Source of the DNA: Stentor roeselii
Lineage: Eukaryota; Ciliophora; Heterotrichea; Heterotrichida; Stentoridae
Assembly (NCBI GenBank): GCA_006503475.1
Contig: RSEH01000202.1
Span: 24,378 to 88,377 of the forward strand
DNA: 64,000 bases
Direction: 5' to 3'
The translations under genes and the position numbers were made by a program. Shown piece after piece: positions 1 to 9,712 of this stretch. The notes below the pieces were generated by a model. That model worked only from the letters and a program-made list of their open reading frames with translations. It had not been told where the DNA came from and did not search any database. Every line of letters starts with the position of its first letter. Position 1 is the stretch's first letter.

Positions 1-1086
1 TTTCCACCTAGCAACATACAACTTTTTCCCTTCAATAAGTTTTTTCTGTAGTTCCTGAAGCGCATTATTAGCAGAAGCTTCATTATCAAACAAGACATAA
101 GCAGTTTCCTTAGAAATAGGTTCCTTAGTGCAGTTGCCATCAGCGTCATACTTGATATTCTCCATCTTGCAGATCTTCAAAGACTTGACCTGTCCATAAG
201 CTTTGCAGATATCAAGAAGACGGCTCTCATCAATTGACTTGTCGAGGTTTCTTATATACAGATTTTTTCGTTTCCACTCCTCGACTTGCATTGAATACTG
301 TTCACGAAGCATCTTTTTTCTGTGGATCTTGCTCATATGTGGCGTCACGTACCAAATGAAGTCGCCTTCCACTTCGCCATTTCGACTGTCGCAAGCCAGC
401 TTCGCTTCTAAAGGACTACTGAAGCAGACAAAGCCGAAAGCTCGCCCGTTGTACTCCATCTTTCCCACACTGATCACTTGGCCGTATTGAGAGAAAATGT
501 TTTTTAAGTCATTTTCAGTCAGGGTGTTAGGGAAACCTCGTATGTAAAGGTTCGTGTTGGGAGAGTTCGTGATTCTTGAGCTTAAGGGTAAAAAGTACTG
601 GACTGTCAATTCTTTGCCTTGCCAGACTTTGCCGTTCATTTGGGAAATCGCGTTTTCTGAAGAGTCTTTGGATTCGTATTGCACGAAGCCATAGCCAAGT
701 GATTTTCCGGTTTCATCAAAACAAAGTTTGCAGCTCAGAACAGTTCCATATCTTCCGAACATTTCTCCCAGCTCTCTTGGGCCTATGTTGTCTGGAATGT
801 TTTTGACATAAATATTCGCTGTGTTGCTCGTGTCAAAGATCCGTGAAATGTGTACTCGCTTTCCTCGGAAGTCCACTCCGTTCAGCTCTTTTTGGACTGC
901 CAGAGCGATCACTGGGTCTTTGAAAGCAACAAAAGCGTAGGACGACTCACCGATTCCTCTCAGTTTTATATATGAGATATCACCATAGGGCTTTAGGAGT
1001 GCGTACAAGTCAGCTTCCTTGACCGAGCGGTCTAGTTGCCCGACATGGAGTTGTGCAGGAATTTTGGCCACTTGTTTTGGCTGCAT
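1..1086 (-). CDS. Polyadenylate-binding protein-like, four RRMs (3' end outside window)
   Basis: The minus-strand frame is open from an ATG at 1086 to the window edge, giving 362 residues. Four RNA-recognition motifs follow one another at about 12-86, 90-165, 178-250 and 275-362. RNP2-like strands are visible (LHVGQL, NIYVKNIP, NLYIRGFP, NLYIRNLD) and RNP1-like strands (ESSYAFVAF, SLGYGFVQY, RAFGFVCF). Four closely packed RRMs are the architecture of cytoplasmic poly(A)-binding proteins, which bind mRNA tails and promote translation and stability. The C-terminal linker and MLLE domain that would confirm this lie beyond the window. The start is preceded by TTATAA directly against the ATG. It lies 31 bp downstream of the RBM39-like gene in the same orientation. 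Another four-RRM protein is possible. Confidence 0.8.
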   Translation of the reverse strand, partial: MQPKQVAKIPAQLHVGQLDRSVKEADLYALLKPYGDISYIKLRGIGESSYAFVAFKDPVIALAVQKELNGVDFRGKRVHISRIFDTSNTANIYVKNIPDNIGPRELGEMFGRYGTVLSCKLCFDETGKSLGYGFVQYESKDSSENAISQMNGKVWQGKELTVQYFLPLSSRITNSPNTNLYIRGFPNTLTENDLKNIFSQYGQVISVGKMEYNGRAFGFVCFSSPLEAKLACDSRNGEVEGDFIWYVTPHMSKIHRKKMLREQYSMQVEEWKRKNLYIRNLDKSIDESRLLDICKAYGQVKSLKICKMENIKYDADGNCTKEPISKETAYVLFDNEASANNALQELQKKLIEGKKLYVARWK

Positions 1087-1117
1087 TTATAACCATGTTT
1101 GACAGATTATTACAATT

Positions 1118-1864
1118 CTAATTATTCTTTCCGTCCGCAATTCCAACTTTGACCCTTCTGCCCTTAACCCTCATGCCATCCATTTTGCTGACAGCTTCCT
1201 TCGCATCTCGATTATTTTTATACTCGACATATCCGATTCCCTTAACAATTTTGATTTCTTCAATCTCTCCAAAAGGTGAAAAGAGTTGTCTTAACTCTTT
1301 ATTCCCAATAGACTCCAGTTCATCCTTCAGCGAAGAAATAAAAATTTTATTCCTTGAGTCTTTCGGAGTGACCAGTTGTTGTTCAGCAGCTTTTGCCAAC
1401 TTCGTCGCTGCCGCCGCTCGATTCTTTTCCGCTTGCGAAGGCTGAACGCTTATCGCCTGGCCGTTGATCATCTGGCCTGAAAGCGTCATGCTTTTGAGTA
1501 CCGAGTCTGGAGTGTAGAACTCGACGTAAGCCACTCCTTTGCTCTTCCCGGTTCTTGTGTCGCGGATGATCTTCACGTCGCGCACTTTTCCTACACCTGC
1601 TGTCGAAAAAAACTTGTAAACGTCGTATTCTGTTGCTTTTATGTGAAGACGCACTACTAGGACCGTGCAGTCATCGCGTTGGGCTTCTTCGGCTTGACGC
1701 TTTGCAGCTTCTAAACGCTTTTCTAGATCATCTACCTCGATTGCTCGTGGGGATAACTTTTTTAATTGCATTGGGGAACGGGAACGCTTTTTTTGCTTTT
1801 GGGATATGAAGTCCTCGAATTCTTCGATGTCCATGTCGTCGAGATTGGGAAAGTTTAGGTCCAT
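1118..1864 (-). CDS. RBM39/CAPER-like RNA-binding protein, two RRMs
   Basis: 248 residues. The N-terminus is acidic, followed by a basic Arg/Ser-containing patch at about 24-40. RRM1 spans about 67-142 and is followed by SQAEKNRAAA, a linker signature of RBM39/CAPER-type splicing factors. RRM2 spans about 174-246. Family members work in pre-mRNA splicing and transcription coactivation in the nucleus. The protein is short: the long RS-rich N-terminus and the C-terminal UHM of animal RBM39 are not evident. The start has the context AATAAAATG on the coding strand. It is transcribed toward the PABP-like gene and diverges from the unknown gene at 2002. Confidence 0.72.
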   Translation of the reverse strand: MDLNFPNLDDMDIEEFEDFISQKQKKRSRSPMQLKKLSPRAIEVDDLEKRLEAAKRQAEEAQRDDCTVLVVRLHIKATEYDVYKFFSTAGVGKVRDVKIIRDTRTGKSKGVAYVEFYTPDSVLKSMTLSGQMINGQAISVQPSQAEKNRAAAATKLAKAAEQQLVTPKDSRNKIFISSLKDELESIGNKELRQLFSPFGEIEEIKIVKGIGYVEYKNNRDAKEAVSKMDGMRVKGRRVKVGIADGKNN

Positions 1865-2001
1865 TTTATTAGGATGCTTGAGTTTAGGTGGATGAGGGGT
1901 TATGGTGGCAATTAGGAAAATAGGTCATCCATACACCCTGAGAATTATAAAATCTTTCAAACCTCTCCAACAGCCATTCACTAATCTTACACTTATAACT
2001 A

Positions 2002-2811
2002 ATGGGATTTTCAGTGAAACAGTATCCCCTGGACCTCTTACTTAACTCAAGTCCAGAAATCAAAAGATTATCAATTTTAACATACCGTCCCGAGTCAGTT
2101 ATCCCAAACAGCAGGCATCCAAAGTTATCCATTCTGCATACTCAGCCTCAAACCCTATCAATGCGTTCTCCAAGACTGCCCATGACCCACGAACCCTCAA
2201 GCAGGTCTCCAAAGCCTTACATCGCCTTCACCACTCCTCCAAAAAAATCAAATAAAGACCTTGCATTAGAAGCATCTTCAGAAGCTAAGCTAGAAAAATT
2301 CCATCAAGACATGAACCGAAGTAGACTCGAAGACCTGAAGTTTAAAAAAATCATGAATTGCGAAGTGCAGAGATGGGCTTCGAACAAGACTTTCTTAAAA
2401 GAAGAAAAAATTTATAAACAAAATTTAGGAAAAGTTCAAAGAAAATCAACTCCTGATGAACGGCAGGACTTTCACAGCGATGAGGAAGATTTTTTATATA
2501 GTTTTACTAACCGAGCTGGAAAAGTAAGAAAAAGAAAGAACAAGTTGATAAAAGTTTCAAGAAGACCTGACTACTCTGCAGCTTCTGGGTACATCTCAAT
2601 GCAACATCACTCACCTTTCGCTGTATATGAAGTGAAAAGAAAGGAAAATCCAAAGGAAAACCTGAAAGAATCTCTTCAAATCAAAGCAGCTCTATCATCA
2701 AAAGGTCTTGCAGTAAGTTTCAACCAAATTTCCAGGAATCTCTGTGAATTAAGTTATCATGACTTTCCACAAGGAGGAGAGTCATTGTTAAAGTATGAGA
2801 GAAGTAAGTAA
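2002..2811 (+). CDS. Unrecognised basic protein, 269 aa
   Basis: I do not recognise this protein. It is rich in Lys, Arg, Ser and Pro, with SP-type sites in the first 80 residues (RSPRLP, RSPKPY), an acidic stretch near 155-160 (SDEED) and a strongly basic patch near 172-180. No membrane segment or enzyme motif is visible. The start at 2002 follows ACTTATAACTA, like the TATAA-to-ATG context of neighbouring genes. An alternative ATG at 2161 would drop 53 residues. A minus-strand frame overlaps the first part (1884-2132), so the start carries some doubt. It ends 30 bp before the TSG101 homolog in the same direction. Confidence 0.55.
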   Translation: MGFSVKQYPLDLLLNSSPEIKRLSILTYRPESVIPNSRHPKLSILHTQPQTLSMRSPRLPMTHEPSSRSPKPYIAFTTPPKKSNKDLALEASSEAKLEKFHQDMNRSRLEDLKFKKIMNCEVQRWASNKTFLKEEKIYKQNLGKVQRKSTPDERQDFHSDEEDFLYSFTNRAGKVRKRKNKLIKVSRRPDYSAASGYISMQHHSPFAVYEVKRKENPKENLKESLQIKAALSSKGLAVSFNQISRNLCELSYHDFPQGGESLLKYERSK

Positions 2812-2841
2812 AATCTTATGATATCCAAATACATCCTATAA

Positions 2842-4263
2842 ATGTCTTACGCCAGCAATAGTCTTCAGCAAGCACTGACACAATGTCACTACGACCAAAC
2901 CACGAAAAATTTTCTCTACAGTGAACAAATGCATGTTTTGCAAACTTATCAGATGAACTTCAAGGCAGTTTCGGCCAAGCTGCCGTCAGGGAACTTCACA
3001 ATTCTCGAAGTCTGTGGCACAATCCCTGTCAACTTTCAGTCGAACACCTACAACATCCCCATCAAACTTCACTACTTGCCCGGGTACCCCAATGGTCCTC
3101 CTGTTCTTATCGTCAACCCTTCTGCTGACATGATGATAAAACCTTCTGAGTTCGTCAGAGATGATGGAAAAGCCACTCTTAGCATTTTTAATGCTTGGAA
3201 CTCGAGACTTAATACGCTTCTTGTATTAGATGAAGCGAAAAGGGCCTTTGGGATTAAGATGCCTGTTTTTAAAAAGCCGAAAAGTGGACCTAGTAATTCT
3301 TCGCCTGCTTCTGGAGGATTCGTCCAAGGATCGCAGAATACTCAGATAGATCCACGGTATTCTAGTGTGCCTGCTGGGTACCCTGGACAGGGAAACCCTT
3401 ATAATACGGTCGGTCCTGGGTATCCCGGACAGGTTAACCCTTCTGGTCTTCCTGGTCCGGCTTACCCAGGATCCCAGCCAGGATATCCACAAGGTGGTTA
3501 CCCCTCAGTGCAACCTACCCCATCAATATATTCATCAGTCCAACCAGGATATTCTACCTCAAAACAATCCTCAAGTTACCCTACAGTTTCAACTGTGCAG
3601 CCAGGAAACATAATTCCAAGACAAGGTTCAATTCCAGTCCCAGGTTACTCAACAGTCCCAGCCAGTCAAAACCCAAGCTACTCAACAAATCCTTCAAATC
3701 CCTCAAACCCTTCCAAGAGCAATGGCCAAGTAGATCCAAGATACACAAGCTTTAACCAAATACAACCAGCGCGAAATACAATCCCATCTCCAACCCTCGA
3801 AAAAATAAATAAAATCTACAAAAAAACAATAGAAGACCTTAAAGCAGAAGTAGAAATTCTCCAAAAAGAATCAAAACAACTAGAATCCAACAGTAACTCA
3901 ATCACCCAGTCGATAGAAAACTTCAAAGCTGAGCTGAACTCCGGAAAAAACAAGCTGGCCCTGATGAGAGTGAACATTGAAAACTCCCAAGAATGGGTAG
4001 AGACTTACTCATCGTCAACGATGTCTGACCTGAACGAAGAGGAGTTGGTAGAGTACCGAAACGATGCAGCCAAGCAGTACATCAGCCTATTCAGCGAGGA
4101 GAAGTCATTAGAAAGCACAGTGCAGGTGTTAGTAGAAGCGATCAACAAGTCAGTAGTCCCTGCAAAGGAGAACCTGGTAGTCCTGAAGAAACTTTATACC
4201 GACCTGTTCCTCGTCACTCGACTGAAAGAAAAGGCTGAAGGGGTCAGCAGAGGGTCTAACTAG
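2842..4263 (+). CDS. ESCRT-I subunit TSG101/Vps23 homolog
   Basis: 473 residues with the full TSG101 architecture. An N-terminal UEV domain (about 1-145) resembles an inactive ubiquitin-conjugating fold, with the YLPGYP-type loop and the NPSADMMIKPSEFVRDDGK region. A Pro/Gly/Tyr/Ser-rich low-complexity linker (about 150-310) has repeated YPG motifs. A coiled coil covers about 315-400, followed by a C-terminal steadiness-box-like helical segment (about 405-470). TSG101 recognises ubiquitinated cargo in ESCRT-I on endosomes and helps sort it into multivesicular bodies. The ATG follows CCTATAA directly. The gene ends in TAG 24 bp from the convergent HECT ligase. Confidence 0.88.
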   Translation: MSYASNSLQQALTQCHYDQTTKNFLYSEQMHVLQTYQMNFKAVSAKLPSGNFTILEVCGTIPVNFQSNTYNIPIKLHYLPGYPNGPPVLIVNPSADMMIKPSEFVRDDGKATLSIFNAWNSRLNTLLVLDEAKRAFGIKMPVFKKPKSGPSNSSPASGGFVQGSQNTQIDPRYSSVPAGYPGQGNPYNTVGPGYPGQVNPSGLPGPAYPGSQPGYPQGGYPSVQPTPSIYSSVQPGYSTSKQSSSYPTVSTVQPGNIIPRQGSIPVPGYSTVPASQNPSYSTNPSNPSNPSKSNGQVDPRYTSFNQIQPARNTIPSPTLEKINKIYKKTIEDLKAEVEILQKESKQLESNSNSITQSIENFKAELNSGKNKLALMRVNIENSQEWVETYSSSTMSDLNEEELVEYRNDAAKQYISLFSEEKSLESTVQVLVEAINKSVVPAKENLVVLKKLYTDLFLVTRLKEKAEGVSRGSN

Positions 4264-4287
4264 TAACTTTTCATAAATTAAATCATT

Positions 4288-7200
4288 CTAAGATAAATGG
4301 AAAGTCTCCTTCGCTTCAGTGTAAGCATAAGTCATCTGTTTTTTTAGAACTTCAAATGAAGAGTACTCAGGAAGTTTCAAGTAGTTCTGGCAGGTCATTA
4401 CACTTGGCAAGTATGAGTCTGGACTTGAAGTTGATACAGCCGGCGACTTCCGCACAACAGTCAGAGGCGGGCTTAGGGCTTTGAACCCTCCGATCGGCAG
4501 ACGTGGACATCCAGTGACAAACTGAAGAAACATTTTCTTTTCATCGTCCTTGATTTGACTCATAAAACGAAGTAAATTGATAAAAACAGGAGATTTACGA
4601 GTAAATCCATAAGCAGGGGTTACTACTTCAGCGAGATGATCGATATCCCAGTTCTCGGAACCTTTTCCACAAACAACGACTTCGAGTTCTTCTGGTTCAA
4701 ATACGTTCAGTGAGTCGATTTGGATCAGCTTCTCAAAACCAACTCGAAAGGCGTTAGCCTGGCATACCTGCATCATGGTCATTTCAGTCACTTTTTGTAT
4801 GTAGTCCTCCAGGTTGTCCAGAGTTACATACTTGTCTTTTCCGTCAAAGACCAACTCGACATGGTCATATCCAGGAAGAGTAAACGAAAGGTGCAAGTCT
4901 TCAATTTTTATGCCTTTGAACTCAATTTTTTTCAAGTGCTTTGAACGTACATCTTCATCCGAATGATCTTCAAGTATCTGATTTCGATGTTTGACGACTT
5001 GTGTCAATTCAATCATATATCTGCCCAGATGTGGGTCGATGGCTTCCAAGTCCAGCAAAGAAAGTGTCTTGCCCAGAGCAAGTTTCCAAAACACTTTATT
5101 AAACGGCAAGTTGATCAGCCTATCATCATACAAAGCTTTAGCCACCAGTCTTCCAAGGAACGTGAAGATCGACATGACTTTTCCAATATCTTGCCCTGCA
5201 AGAGGAGCAGGGAATAAACCATTCTGGTCTCCAGAGTCTCTCCAAATATTAAGTTTTCTCACCTCTTCACTAATCAACGTGTAAAACTCAAGAGTAGGTC
5301 CAATGCCAGTCCCTTCTTCTCCTTCAAAATCGAATTCAAGCAAACCAAACCTAAGAAGTCCCGGATCAGCTAAAATTTTCATTCCCGCTTCAAAGACTCC
5401 ATTTCTCGGAACCATCGCTTTTTGCCTGAGCATCCTTACACTGAAATTCTTTTTCTTCAAACTGTAAAACAACAAGGACCTTCCTCCTCCAAAGGCAAAA
5501 GCCCTGAAAAACTCGAACCTCTGAGAAAAGTTAAACAAATGAGGAGAGTGCAGAGGAAGTTCATTGATCCATTTAGGTGCCATGCCTCCAATCATAGCAA
5601 GCATGTCAGAAGTTTGTTTTCCAAGAAGTGCTGAGAGTTTAAAGCTAGTAAAGCAAGATGGAGAAATAGGGTTTACAGCGAAACTTGAAGGATTAAAAAC
5701 CAGAGAATTGTGACTCATGAAGTTGCTGAGGTTTGAATTGAACATTTTGATGAGTTTCAACAGGCAGATAGGAGAGTAAACCTTTTCTGTCTCAGGGAGA
5801 GGAGTGGAACTGGCTTGTTTTATGATTTCTTGCAAGGACTGGTTGGAGTACCTGCTGTTCTTCTGAGAGTCGTCAGCTTGAAGTGAAAAAAAGAACCGAA
5901 CGACGAGTCCTTCATCTGAAGTACTGCGACTGTTATGTTCAAAGACTGTAGAAAATCTTGGAACTTCCTTATCAGCAATCATCATTTTCACCACCAAGTC
6001 CCTGGAATCCAAGGCACTGACCTTGCGATTGTCAAGATAAGTCGTTTGAATATGTGGCTCGTCCTCTATTTCCTCGTCATCCTCTTCACGTGCTTCAAGT
6101 CGTGCACGAATCGCGCTGATGATCTGGTCATTGCCTTCAGACCTAATGCCTTTTTCCTCCAATGACAGTAAAATATCAGAACTGTCTAAAAAGACCTGCT
6201 GAAGTTTCAGCTGTTGTCTGACCATCACGTATTGACCGGTGTTGATGCTTCTGTTCTCAGCGTTGTTTCTTTCAAAGGCAGAGATAAAAGTCTCTAAAGT
6301 CTTCTGGGACTTTACCTTCAACAGTGCCTGATAAACCAGGTCGAATATCTGAAAAGCTTCTAAACTCACTGAAAAAGAACCGATCGAAGAGAAGAACTCG
6401 TGATGCTCGAGGTACTCCGCATGCACCTCTTCAGCGCAATATAAAAAGTTCACTCGTACTCGCCCGGATAAGGACTTTAAAGCAGTAAGACCACTGCCGA
6501 CACCTGAAGCGTCGTAAAGCATGATGGTGAAGTGCTGCACGTATTTCAATAGATTCACCAATAGACCTGTCAAAAGCTCTAAAAAAGACTTCCCGCTGCG
6601 GGAAGAAGATGAAAAAATCTGGAAAAAATCTTGAAGTCGCTTTGGAGCTTCTTTCTTGTCAGTCAAGTAAGTCCAAAGAACTGTTGGAAGGCCGGAAGCT
6701 GCTACTTCGTGAAGGGTGACTCCTGGCTCGCTATTTAACAAGTCTTTCAATTTCCCTAAAGAGTCTCTTCCTGTCTGTAGGTCTTTCACAATCGTTCTCA
6801 TTTCTTGGATAGGCAAAAGTGCTTCAGGCTGGTGAAACTCTTGAGCCTTTCTCTTAATTTCTAAACTTAAACGTTTCAAGTCTTCTAAAACGATTTGACA
6901 AAGGATTTCAAATTTTCCTACTTTTTCAACACCTTCAGCAGAAGTTTCACTTGCTGCAGGGTCTTCAGCGCGATTTTTATTCCACTTTAAAACCTCTGCA
7001 AACAAGTAAAAATCTGAAGGAACTCCAGTTTTCAACACGAATTTTTTCAAGTCAAATCCAGGATTTCCAACGATTTCAGTCAAGGACTGAAAAGGTTCAA
7101 CCAATTCAGAAACATTTTCAAGACAAACAAGTTCTTCAATCTTTTCAGCAACACCTTCTCTTAAAAAGTTGCAAGAGACCTGCCCCGGTACTTTTTCATA

Positions 7201-8442
7201 TAAAAGCAGAACGATGCAGAAGACAGTCCGAATTGATTCAAGGTTTTTGGAGTTCATGACTTCTGAAATAAAACAAGCAAGTTCAGCAGGAGAAATTCCA
7301 GTCAATGAAAAGTTTTGAGAGAATTCGATGATTTTTCGAATGATGTTTAGCAGGATCTGTCTAATTGCTTTATTTACACTTTGTTCGTAAATCTGCAGAA
7401 TCCTGGGGAAAATGGTTTCTCGAAGGGTATCGAGAAGCATTGAATTTTCTTGATAATATTTTTGGAGCTCCTCGTCTTCAGCTGATTTGGGAAGCAAGGA
7501 ATCAACGAGTCGAATGGCTTCTAAGTAGTAAGGAGGAAGTTCTGCTTGAGGGTCTTCAGAAGCTAGCACCGAGTTCACCATCGTTATTCCGCCGATTTGA
7601 TGGAACATGAAAACTATCTGCGCCGAGTACTCGCAAATGCGCCGGATTAACTTGAAACAAGGAAATTTGAACTCGGTCACTGCACCCACTAAGTCTAAAA
7701 GGTTACTCAGCATACCGTATTCCGCAAGGGAATCTAAATGTTTTTTCATCTTTTCTAGGTCGTTTCCGGAGATTCGAAGAACAGTTTCGCCTAGAACTGA
7801 AAAAAAACGGAGACCTAAACGGTTCATTTCGAGACTGTCGTTTCCACGGTATTGAAGAGTACTGCTTAGAACGGGAACTACTGGGAGGATGTGACTCACC
7901 AGTAGGTCTTCGCTTGGCACTGTTGAAGCGATGGTCACAGCACAAGACACAATTTTCGCCTGAGTAGGTTTTTCAAAAAAGTCCATCATCCCCACAAGCG
8001 ACGAAAAGATCCCTTCAGTTAAAATAGAAGCCGTATGTTCATAAGCAAGTCTCTCTAAAGTTTTAATTCCCTGTTCAGCCAAATCAATATACTCCAAATT
8101 CAAAATTTTCGAGCACAAAGGAGAAATGCCTCCAACAGAGGCAAAAATATTAACAGAATTAGCAACCGAGTCAAAAAGACTATTAACAGCCATCAAAGCA
8201 TAAAGACTAATATCAGGGAAATCTCGACTCAAGCAGGCAACAAGACTCGTCATCAGTCCTTCAATCGAAAGCGAACTGAACGAGTCTTCAGGTGCCATTG
8301 AAAGCGTCGCAGAAAGTTGAGAAATAATCGGAAGAACTTCCATATCATCATCGCCCATCAAGCACTGAGACAAGTTTTGTACCAAGTCAGTTAAAGAAAT
8401 ATGCTCAGTTTCTCCCTGGAATGCAAAAAGCCTGTCAGCCAT
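4288..8442 (-). CDS. HECT E3 ubiquitin ligase, TRIP12/Ufd4/UPL3 type
   Basis: 1384 residues. The N-terminal third (about 15-350) is an armadillo-like helical repeat region with the Ufd4/TRIP12 flavour. The C-terminal HECT domain covers roughly 1000-1384. The catalytic Cys is residue 1351 in MTCQNYLKLP, and the C-terminus ends in FHLS as in TRIP12-type ligases. The family forms a thioester with ubiquitin and modifies substrates such as N-degron and ubiquitin-fusion proteins. The Cys codon lies inside a 15-nt stretch that mimics this genome's introns (4387-4401 on the minus strand), but the protein requires it. Gaps are 24 bp to the convergent TSG101 homolog and 22 bp to the upstream phosphatase homolog. 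Confidence 0.9.
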   Translation of the reverse strand: MADRLFAFQGETEHISLTDLVQNLSQCLMGDDDMEVLPIISQLSATLSMAPEDSFSSLSIEGLMTSLVACLSRDFPDISLYALMAVNSLFDSVANSVNIFASVGGISPLCSKILNLEYIDLAEQGIKTLERLAYEHTASILTEGIFSSLVGMMDFFEKPTQAKIVSCAVTIASTVPSEDLLVSHILPVVPVLSSTLQYRGNDSLEMNRLGLRFFSVLGETVLRISGNDLEKMKKHLDSLAEYGMLSNLLDLVGAVTEFKFPCFKLIRRICEYSAQIVFMFHQIGGITMVNSVLASEDPQAELPPYYLEAIRLVDSLLPKSAEDEELQKYYQENSMLLDTLRETIFPRILQIYEQSVNKAIRQILLNIIRKIIEFSQNFSLTGISPAELACFISEVMNSKNLESIRTVFCIVLLLYEKVPGQVSCNFLREGVAEKIEELVCLENVSELVEPFQSLTEIVGNPGFDLKKFVLKTGVPSDFYLFAEVLKWNKNRAEDPAASETSAEGVEKVGKFEILCQIVLEDLKRLSLEIKRKAQEFHQPEALLPIQEMRTIVKDLQTGRDSLGKLKDLLNSEPGVTLHEVAASGLPTVLWTYLTDKKEAPKRLQDFFQIFSSSSRSGKSFLELLTGLLVNLLKYVQHFTIMLYDASGVGSGLTALKSLSGRVRVNFLYCAEEVHAEYLEHHEFFSSIGSFSVSLEAFQIFDLVYQALLKVKSQKTLETFISAFERNNAENRSINTGQYVMVRQQLKLQQVFLDSSDILLSLEEKGIRSEGNDQIISAIRARLEAREEDDEEIEDEPHIQTTYLDNRKVSALDSRDLVVKMMIADKEVPRFSTVFEHNSRSTSDEGLVVRFFFSLQADDSQKNSRYSNQSLQEIIKQASSTPLPETEKVYSPICLLKLIKMFNSNLSNFMSHNSLVFNPSSFAVNPISPSCFTSFKLSALLGKQTSDMLAMIGGMAPKWINELPLHSPHLFNFSQRFEFFRAFAFGGGRSLLFYSLKKKNFSVRMLRQKAMVPRNGVFEAGMKILADPGLLRFGLLEFDFEGEEGTGIGPTLEFYTLISEEVRKLNIWRDSGDQNGLFPAPLAGQDIGKVMSIFTFLGRLVAKALYDDRLINLPFNKVFWKLALGKTLSLLDLEAIDPHLGRYMIELTQVVKHRNQILEDHSDEDVRSKHLKKIEFKGIKIEDLHLSFTLPGYDHVELVFDGKDKYVTLDNLEDYIQKVTEMTMMQVCQANAFRVGFEKLIQIDSLNVFEPEELEVVVCGKGSENWDIDHLAEVVTPAYGFTRKSPVFINLLRFMSQIKDDEKKMFLQFVTGCPRLPIGGFKALSPPLTVVRKSPAVSTSSPDSYLPSVMTCQNYLKLPEYSSFEVLKKQMTYAYTEAKETFHLS

Positions 8443-8464
8443 ATCTAAATTATATCAGTATAAG

Positions 8465-9529
8465 TTAATTAACACGTTTCACTTGCTTCAAAGAACGGTT
8501 CTCGCTTTGATCTTTTCGGATGAACGGCGATGGACGACGATGAGACCCTGAACGAGGACGAGGTGCGTTTTTTAATAGTTTGTTTGGATCGATGAAGCTG
8601 AAGGGACAGGCGGGCTTCTTTTTGGACTTTGGGTCGGTTTTTTTTAATTCTCGGGTTCTTGGAGAGTTTTCTCGTTTTGAGACACTTGCTGTTCTTAGGA
8701 CTCTTTTGCCTTCGGTTTCGGATTTAGCTGTGCTGCTGAAGTTTTTTAGAGTCAGGTTGTTCATGCTTTTGGATGATGGCACTTTTAAATCGTTTAGGTC
8801 TTTTATGCAACTTTTTAGGTTTACTAGTAAAGAGTCACGGAGGGTCCGCTTTGGCTCGGATTTTAAAGAACTTTTTAGCTTTTTTAGAGATCTTGATGTT
8901 GGTCTTTTGATATCGTTTACCTCGTCGAACCATCTGATTTTGGTTTGTTTTGAACGTTTTGCCTTTTCACAGGCTACGAACTCCCCGGGTCGTGAGTTCA
9001 AAAAGGTGTTTCTAAGCAAAATCTCCTCCGGATCATTCGTGATCTCCCAACTCTTACTCAACACAAAAGCGCATTTTTTAATAAGGTACTCTTCAAAGCT
9101 AACCAGTTGCTTAATGAAATTCGAGTTGATATCACAATCAGGTTTCCTAGAGTTTAAAAATTCCAAAGATTTCGATAAAGACCATCTAAACTTCTGCATC
9201 AGGTAGCTTAAAGCAATGCATGCACACCGCGATTGTCCTTTGACAGAATGAATCAAAACACTTTCTCCAAGTTCCAAAGCTTTTTCAATGAAATTAAAGG
9301 AACTTTGAAAGACTTTCAACTCAAGTTCTTGCTTTTCTGAGTCTTGCAACGGAAAAGAAAGGTAAAAAATCCCGATCGATGACCACTCGTCTTTAACTTC
9401 AAGACTTGCAGTGTTGATGATATGAGTCACTTTGCTGGAAAAGAGAAAGTCCAGGTCTTGACTGGACTCTTTGTCTCCGATGAACACAGCGTCCTTGACT
9501 TTAATCGCTCCGATAAACTCTTCGTCCAT
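8465..9529 (-). CDS. Dual-specificity phosphatase-like pseudophosphatase
   Basis: 354 residues. Residues 1-155 form a DUSP fold: a VTHIINTA strand, a candidate general-acid Asp at 63, then the P-loop VLIHSVKGQSRC. The invariant HCX5R motif reads H94-S95-V-K-G-Q-S-R101, so the catalytic Cys is replaced by Ser while His and Arg are kept. The nucleophile is therefore missing and hydrolysis is unlikely. Comparable STYX-like proteins act as phospho-binders or scaffolds. Residues 160-354 are a Lys/Arg/Ser-rich low-complexity tail. The start context is TTATTTAAATG. It shares a 183-bp divergent region with the RPA3-like gene. Confidence 0.75.
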   Translation of the reverse strand: MDEEFIGAIKVKDAVFIGDKESSQDLDFLFSSKVTHIINTASLEVKDEWSSIGIFYLSFPLQDSEKQELELKVFQSSFNFIEKALELGESVLIHSVKGQSRCACIALSYLMQKFRWSLSKSLEFLNSRKPDCDINSNFIKQLVSFEEYLIKKCAFVLSKSWEITNDPEEILLRNTFLNSRPGEFVACEKAKRSKQTKIRWFDEVNDIKRPTSRSLKKLKSSLKSEPKRTLRDSLLVNLKSCIKDLNDLKVPSSKSMNNLTLKNFSSTAKSETEGKRVLRTASVSKRENSPRTRELKKTDPKSKKKPACPFSFIDPNKLLKNAPRPRSGSHRRPSPFIRKDQSENRSLKQVKRVN

Positions 9530-9712
9530 TTAAATAAGGCAATCGGGATGAATTTAGTTAAAACCTTTTTGATGATAGAAAAACTAGGAATGATAAAAAA
9601 TGATTTTAACTATTTTCTGAGAAAATTTACTTTTTTAGGATTTTTTTTATTTTTTCTGATTTTTTTTAGAGATGCACAAAAATTTACTTGTTTATAAATA
9701 AACCGCGAGAAA

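Noticed and set aside
1884-2132. 82-residue minus-strand open frame between RBM39-like and the 269-residue gene
   Set aside because: It overlaps the start of the plus-strand gene, lacks the TATAA-type start context and resembles no family. It remains possible if the plus gene starts at 2161.
2526-2540. GTAAGAAAAAGAAAG as a 15-nt intron in the 269-residue gene
   Set aside because: It ends in AAG rather than CAG or TAG, and the encoded basic patch fits its surroundings.
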